NCBI GenBank assembly: GCA_027364495.1
Contig: DAHXPE010000091.1
Location: forward strand, 1 to 8,476
Length of the DNA stretch: 8,476 nt
From: Candidatus Heimdallarchaeota archaeon
Lineage (GTDB): Archaea; Asgardarchaeota; Heimdallarchaeia; Hodarchaeales; LC-3
Direction of reading: 5' to 3'
Shown: one piece after another, positions 5,933 to 8,476 of the stretch
Layout: every line of letters begins with the position of its first letter
How positions within the stretch are numbered: position 1 is the stretch's first letter
Translations under genes and position numbers: made by a program
The notes under the pieces: model-generated
Database searches by the model: none
What the model saw: only the letters and a program-made list of their open reading frames with translations
What the model was told of the DNA's origin: nothing

Positions 5933-6820
5933 TTATTTCTTCCTCATTTCGTTTTCCCGAATTGTCTTTATCAAAGACTTTTCTTTAAATTTTGACCAGT
6001 TAAATCCTGCATACATTTTTCGTTCCAAACCTGGATCTTTCATTAAAGCCTCGATAAAAGCATGAAACCAATGCTTAAACAGAAGAGATTTCCGAAACCA
6101 TGCTTTTCCAAATTCATAAACTGTTTCATTAAAATTTAAATCTGTTATTTTTATTTGTTTACTAATAAAATAAGCAATATATTGCAATTTTAATTTTGAA
6201 TCTTGACTATTTGTCAAATATAAGCGAAGACTTGTTTGTATCAATCTTCTAAGATTTGTTCCAACATCTTTGCTATCCCATTGATCAGTTGAAAGAATAT
6301 TCTTTAATTCCAAGTCAACTGATGTAAATAATGCATTTTCTTTCTCAATTATACTATAATCAATGACAATTGTTTCATTTAACTCAATAATTATCTTATT
6401 ATAATTTAATTGATCATCTGGACTATAACTCCTCCATGTTATAAAATCACATGCCCTACTTTGAAGAATCAAAAAAAGTTTGAACCAATGTTTGCTATAA
6501 TAAACAAAAAATAATCCTATATCAGTATTTGGGGGTAAAAAAGAACAAAATTTATTTTTTAAATACTGAAGTCCATCAGCTGCTTTTTCAGATCCAACAA
6601 CAGCTGAATCAAAAAGATTATGATGTAGTTGAGCTAAAGCTTTGCAACCAACATCTAAAGATTTAGAAAAACTATTTTTCAAGGTGGAATCCATAGTATT
6701 ATGAAGTTCTAATAATTCTTCTTCCTTTTTTCGTTTTAAATGTTCTTCCCGTTCTTTAGACTTGTCTTTATCTTCGCCTAACCATTTTTTCACAAGTTTT
6801 TCTGACATTTGAAAACTCAC
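5933..6820 (-). CDS. Unrecognised charged, mostly helical protein
   Basis: I do not recognise this 295-residue protein. Residues 9-40 are a dense Lys/Glu run (DKDKSKEREEHLKRKKEEEL) likely to be a helix or coiled coil. The remainder alternates amphipathic helices rich in Leu, Phe, Lys and Trp (such as 102-121 and 236-260) with short loops, and ends in a basic tail. There is no signal peptide, no clear membrane helix, no zinc site (only C59, C92 and C124) and no nucleotide-binding motif, so it is probably cytosolic. The frame begins with GTG at 6820, but ATG at 6808, four codons in, is equally plausible and has GTGAG eight bases before it. It lies downstream of the ATPase on the same strand, 126 bases away, with a promoter-like gap between, so it is probably transcribed separately. 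It may be a lineage-specific orphan. Confidence 0.75.
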   Translation of the reverse strand: MSFQMSEKLVKKWLGEDKDKSKEREEHLKRKKEEELLELHNTMDSTLKNSFSKSLDVGCKALAQLHHNLFDSAVVGSEKAADGLQYLKNKFCSFLPPNTDIGLFFVYYSKHWFKLFLILQSRACDFITWRSYSPDDQLNYNKIIIELNETIVIDYSIIEKENALFTSVDLELKNILSTDQWDSKDVGTNLRRLIQTSLRLYLTNSQDSKLKLQYIAYFISKQIKITDLNFNETVYEFGKAWFRKSLLFKHWFHAFIEALMKDPGLERKMYAGFNWSKFKEKSLIKTIRENEMRKK

Positions 6821-6857
6821 AACGGATTACGAAATTTTTTGTTTTTAATATTTTGAA

Positions 6858-6873
6858 CTTTGTTTCAACAAAG
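6858..6873. promoter_or_regulatory. 16-bp palindrome in the upstream region of the 295-residue gene
   Basis: CTTTGTT and AACAAAG form a perfect 7-bp inverted repeat around TC, 38-53 bases before the GTG start. It lies roughly one promoter spacing downstream of the nearest TATA-like box, so it would straddle the predicted transcription start. That position suits a repressor operator; no regulator is identified. Confidence 0.4.
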
Positions 6874-6882
6874 ATTTAAACA

Positions 6883-6915
6883 TTTTATAATTAACTATTT
6901 TATAATTTTATAATT
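6883..6915 (-). promoter_or_regulatory. Three AATTATAAAA TATA-like repeats
   Basis: The same ten bases occur on the minus strand at 6883-6892, 6898-6907 and 6906-6915, the last two overlapping. The copy nearest the gene would place transcription start near 6860. Several TATA copies may give alternative starts, or may reflect AT-rich composition only. Confidence 0.4.
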
Positions 6916-6946
6916 TCTAGGCAATCTTTGTGAGCTATTTTCTTAT

Positions 6947-8476
6947 TTAATAAATGTGTTTTGCTCTGAAAATATATTTACGAATTTCTTCAGCAATAAA
7001 GACTGAAATAGACATCGCCAATATTATTGCCCAATCCGTTAATGATAATGGTACTGTTCTAAAAATTTCTTGCAGTGGTTTTAGATAAATAACGCACAGA
7101 TGGATTGATGCTGTCAGTAACAAGGCACCCCAAAGATATTTGTTTGAAAAAACTCCTACTTTAAAAAGTGAGTCTCTTTCGGACCTGCTAGATAGGGCCA
7201 TAGCTTTTTGAAAGAATATTAACACAGTAAAAGCCATTGTTTGTGCTTTAAAAATTGTGCCTCCAATAACAGCACCATTTGCTCCATATTTCACCCATGT
7301 ATGGTATCCAGCAGGAATATTCAAATACCAAAAAAATAGAAACAACGTTCCCAGACCAACAATAGAACCTGCTAAAACTATACTTGAATTCATATGAACA
7401 TTAAATATTGGTTCGTTTGGATTTCGAGGTTTTTGTTTCATAACATTTGGTTCTTTAGGATCTACTCCTAATGCTAATGCCGGTAAGCCATCAGTCAATA
7501 AATTAACATATAATAATTGCAATGCTGTTAAAGGAAGCACCTCCCTGAAAGGAAGACCTGGTGCAATTACTAAGAGGATTATTATACCTAAAAATATGGT
7601 CATGACTTCTCCTGTATTACAGGACAGTAAATAACTAATAAATTTCTTCATGTTAGCATAAATACCCCTCCCTTCCTCTATTGCAAGTTCTAAAGTCGCA
7701 AAATTATCGTCAATTAGGACCATATCTGAAGCTTGTTTCGCAACATCAGTTCCAGCTGTACCCATAGCTACTCCAATATCAGCATGCTTAAGCGCTGGTG
7801 CGTCATTAACACCATCCCCTGTAACTGCAACAATCTCGCCATTTTTTTGAAGAGCATCAACAATTTGTAATTTGTTCTCGGGATTCACTCTTGCAAAGAT
7901 TTTCACTTCATTAACTTTTTTCAATAGTTGTTCGGGAGTTATAAACCTTAAATCTTTGCCTGTTAGCACTAAATGTTCTTCATTTTCTTTCAAAAGACCC
8001 ATTTGTTTGCCGATTGCAATGGCTGTATTTTTATAATCACCAGTAATCATAATGACACGAATACCTGCAATATTAGCTGTTTTAATAGCTTCTATTGCCT
8101 CAGGACGTGGAGGATCACGCATCGCCATTAATCCAACAAATGTCAAACCTATTTCAAACTTCTTATATTTTATTTCCTTTTCTTGTAATATTTCTTGAAC
8201 TTCTCCTTCGGATAAATCTTTATAGGCAAATGCTAAAATTCGGAGCGCTTCTGTTCCAAAATGCTTTTCCTTTTCAGAAATACTTAAGATTATTTCGTTT
8301 GATAAAGGAACAACATTCTCTTCAGTTAGTACAGACGTAGAAATATTCCTGATTACATCTGGAGCACCTTTCACAAAAAGTCGATGAGAAATTCCTTGAG
8401 GGGTCTGAATTTTATGAATTGTACTCATTAATTTTCTTTCAGAATCAAAAGGAAATTCAAAAATTCTGTTGTTTTG
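6947..8476 (-). CDS. P2-type (SERCA-like) cation-transporting ATPase, C-terminal part, cut by the window edge
   Basis: The frame continues past the ATG at 8428 to the right edge: the sixteen codons before it read RIFEFPFDSERKL, a conserved part of the nucleotide-binding domain, so that ATG is internal. Of the 509 visible residues, KGAP (36-39), MRDPPR (119-124), TGD (145-147) and the hinge GDGVNDAP (220-227) are intact. Six helices, M5-M10, follow. M5 has N287 and E290 and M6 has N325, T328 and D329, matching SERCA calcium ligands N768, E771, N796, T799 and D800. The M8 ligand E908 appears to be Gln (Q423). The actuator domain, M1-M4 and the DKTGT phosphorylation site lie outside. It is a plasma-membrane pump, probably exporting calcium; manganese or another cation is possible. 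The C-terminus is complete. Confidence 0.93.
   Translation of the reverse strand, partial: QNNRIFEFPFDSERKLMSTIHKIQTPQGISHRLFVKGAPDVIRNISTSVLTEENVVPLSNEIILSISEKEKHFGTEALRILAFAYKDLSEGEVQEILQEKEIKYKKFEIGLTFVGLMAMRDPPRPEAIEAIKTANIAGIRVIMITGDYKNTAIAIGKQMGLLKENEEHLVLTGKDLRFITPEQLLKKVNEVKIFARVNPENKLQIVDALQKNGEIVAVTGDGVNDAPALKHADIGVAMGTAGTDVAKQASDMVLIDDNFATLELAIEEGRGIYANMKKFISYLLSCNTGEVMTIFLGIIILLVIAPGLPFREVLPLTALQLLYVNLLTDGLPALALGVDPKEPNVMKQKPRNPNEPIFNVHMNSSIVLAGSIVGLGTLFLFFWYLNIPAGYHTWVKYGANGAVIGGTIFKAQTMAFTVLIFFQKAMALSSRSERDSLFKVGVFSNKYLWGALLLTASIHLCVIYLKPLQEIFRTVPLSLTDWAIILAMSISVFIAEEIRKYIFRAKHIY

Noticed and set aside
6947..8428. Complete ATPase-like gene starting at the ATG at 8428
   Set aside because: The frame continues without a stop to the right edge, and the upstream codons read RIFEFPFDSERKL, a conserved P-type ATPase segment, so the ATG is internal and the gene is cut by the edge.

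Overview
The window looks like chromosomal DNA from an AT-rich archaeon. The clearest evidence is a tryptophanyl-tRNA synthetase of the archaeal/eukaryotic type (its GRGPS...HIGH, DQDP and KMSAS blocks follow the eukaryotic cytosolic enzyme closely). A TATA-like element sits just upstream of its start codon with almost no leader, and several genes encode small zinc-ribbon proteins. The combination of low GC, zinc-ribbon/TPR and CBS/membrane proteins and a SERCA-like ATPase would suit an Asgard archaeon such as a Lokiarchaeia member. That lineage is an inference, not something the window proves.

Layout. Positions 1-379 hold the 3' end of a gene that enters from the left edge. Its first 72 bases are a near-identical copy of part of the CBS-domain gene 2.3 kb downstream, after which it becomes unrelated sequence. 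Facing it, two bases away, is a 10-helix EamA/DMT transporter (382-1368, minus). A divergent intergenic region with an 8-bp inverted repeat leads to a two-gene plus-strand operon. The first gene is a CBS-pair protein with four membrane helices (1549-2526). It overlaps by one base (TAATG), with a strong Shine-Dalgarno, a 555-residue protein (2526-4193). That protein has a Gly/Phe/Trp/Arg low-complexity head, a helix, a beta-rich outer domain, a second helix, a Gln/Thr repeat linker and two C-terminal zinc ribbons. Convergent to it is a small zinc-ribbon/TPR protein (4218-4559, minus).

Next is trpS (4794-5921, plus), convergent with an unrecognised 295-residue charged helical protein (5933-6820, minus). 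That gene has its own TATA-rich, palindrome-bearing upstream region. The right end is the C-terminal 509 residues of a P2-type (SERCA-like) cation ATPase (6947-8476, minus), whose N-terminal half lies beyond the edge.

How the genes fit together. Only the CBS/membrane gene and the Gly/Trp-rich zinc-ribbon gene are clearly coupled, and they are the best candidate for an undescribed system: a nucleotide-sensing membrane protein made together with a two-helix surface protein carrying cytosolic low-complexity and zinc-ribbon ends. The EamA transporter, trpS and the ATPase look like unrelated housekeeping or transport genes on their own transcripts. No tRNA, rRNA, CRISPR array or transposase was seen, and no gene-free stretch exceeds 300 bases.
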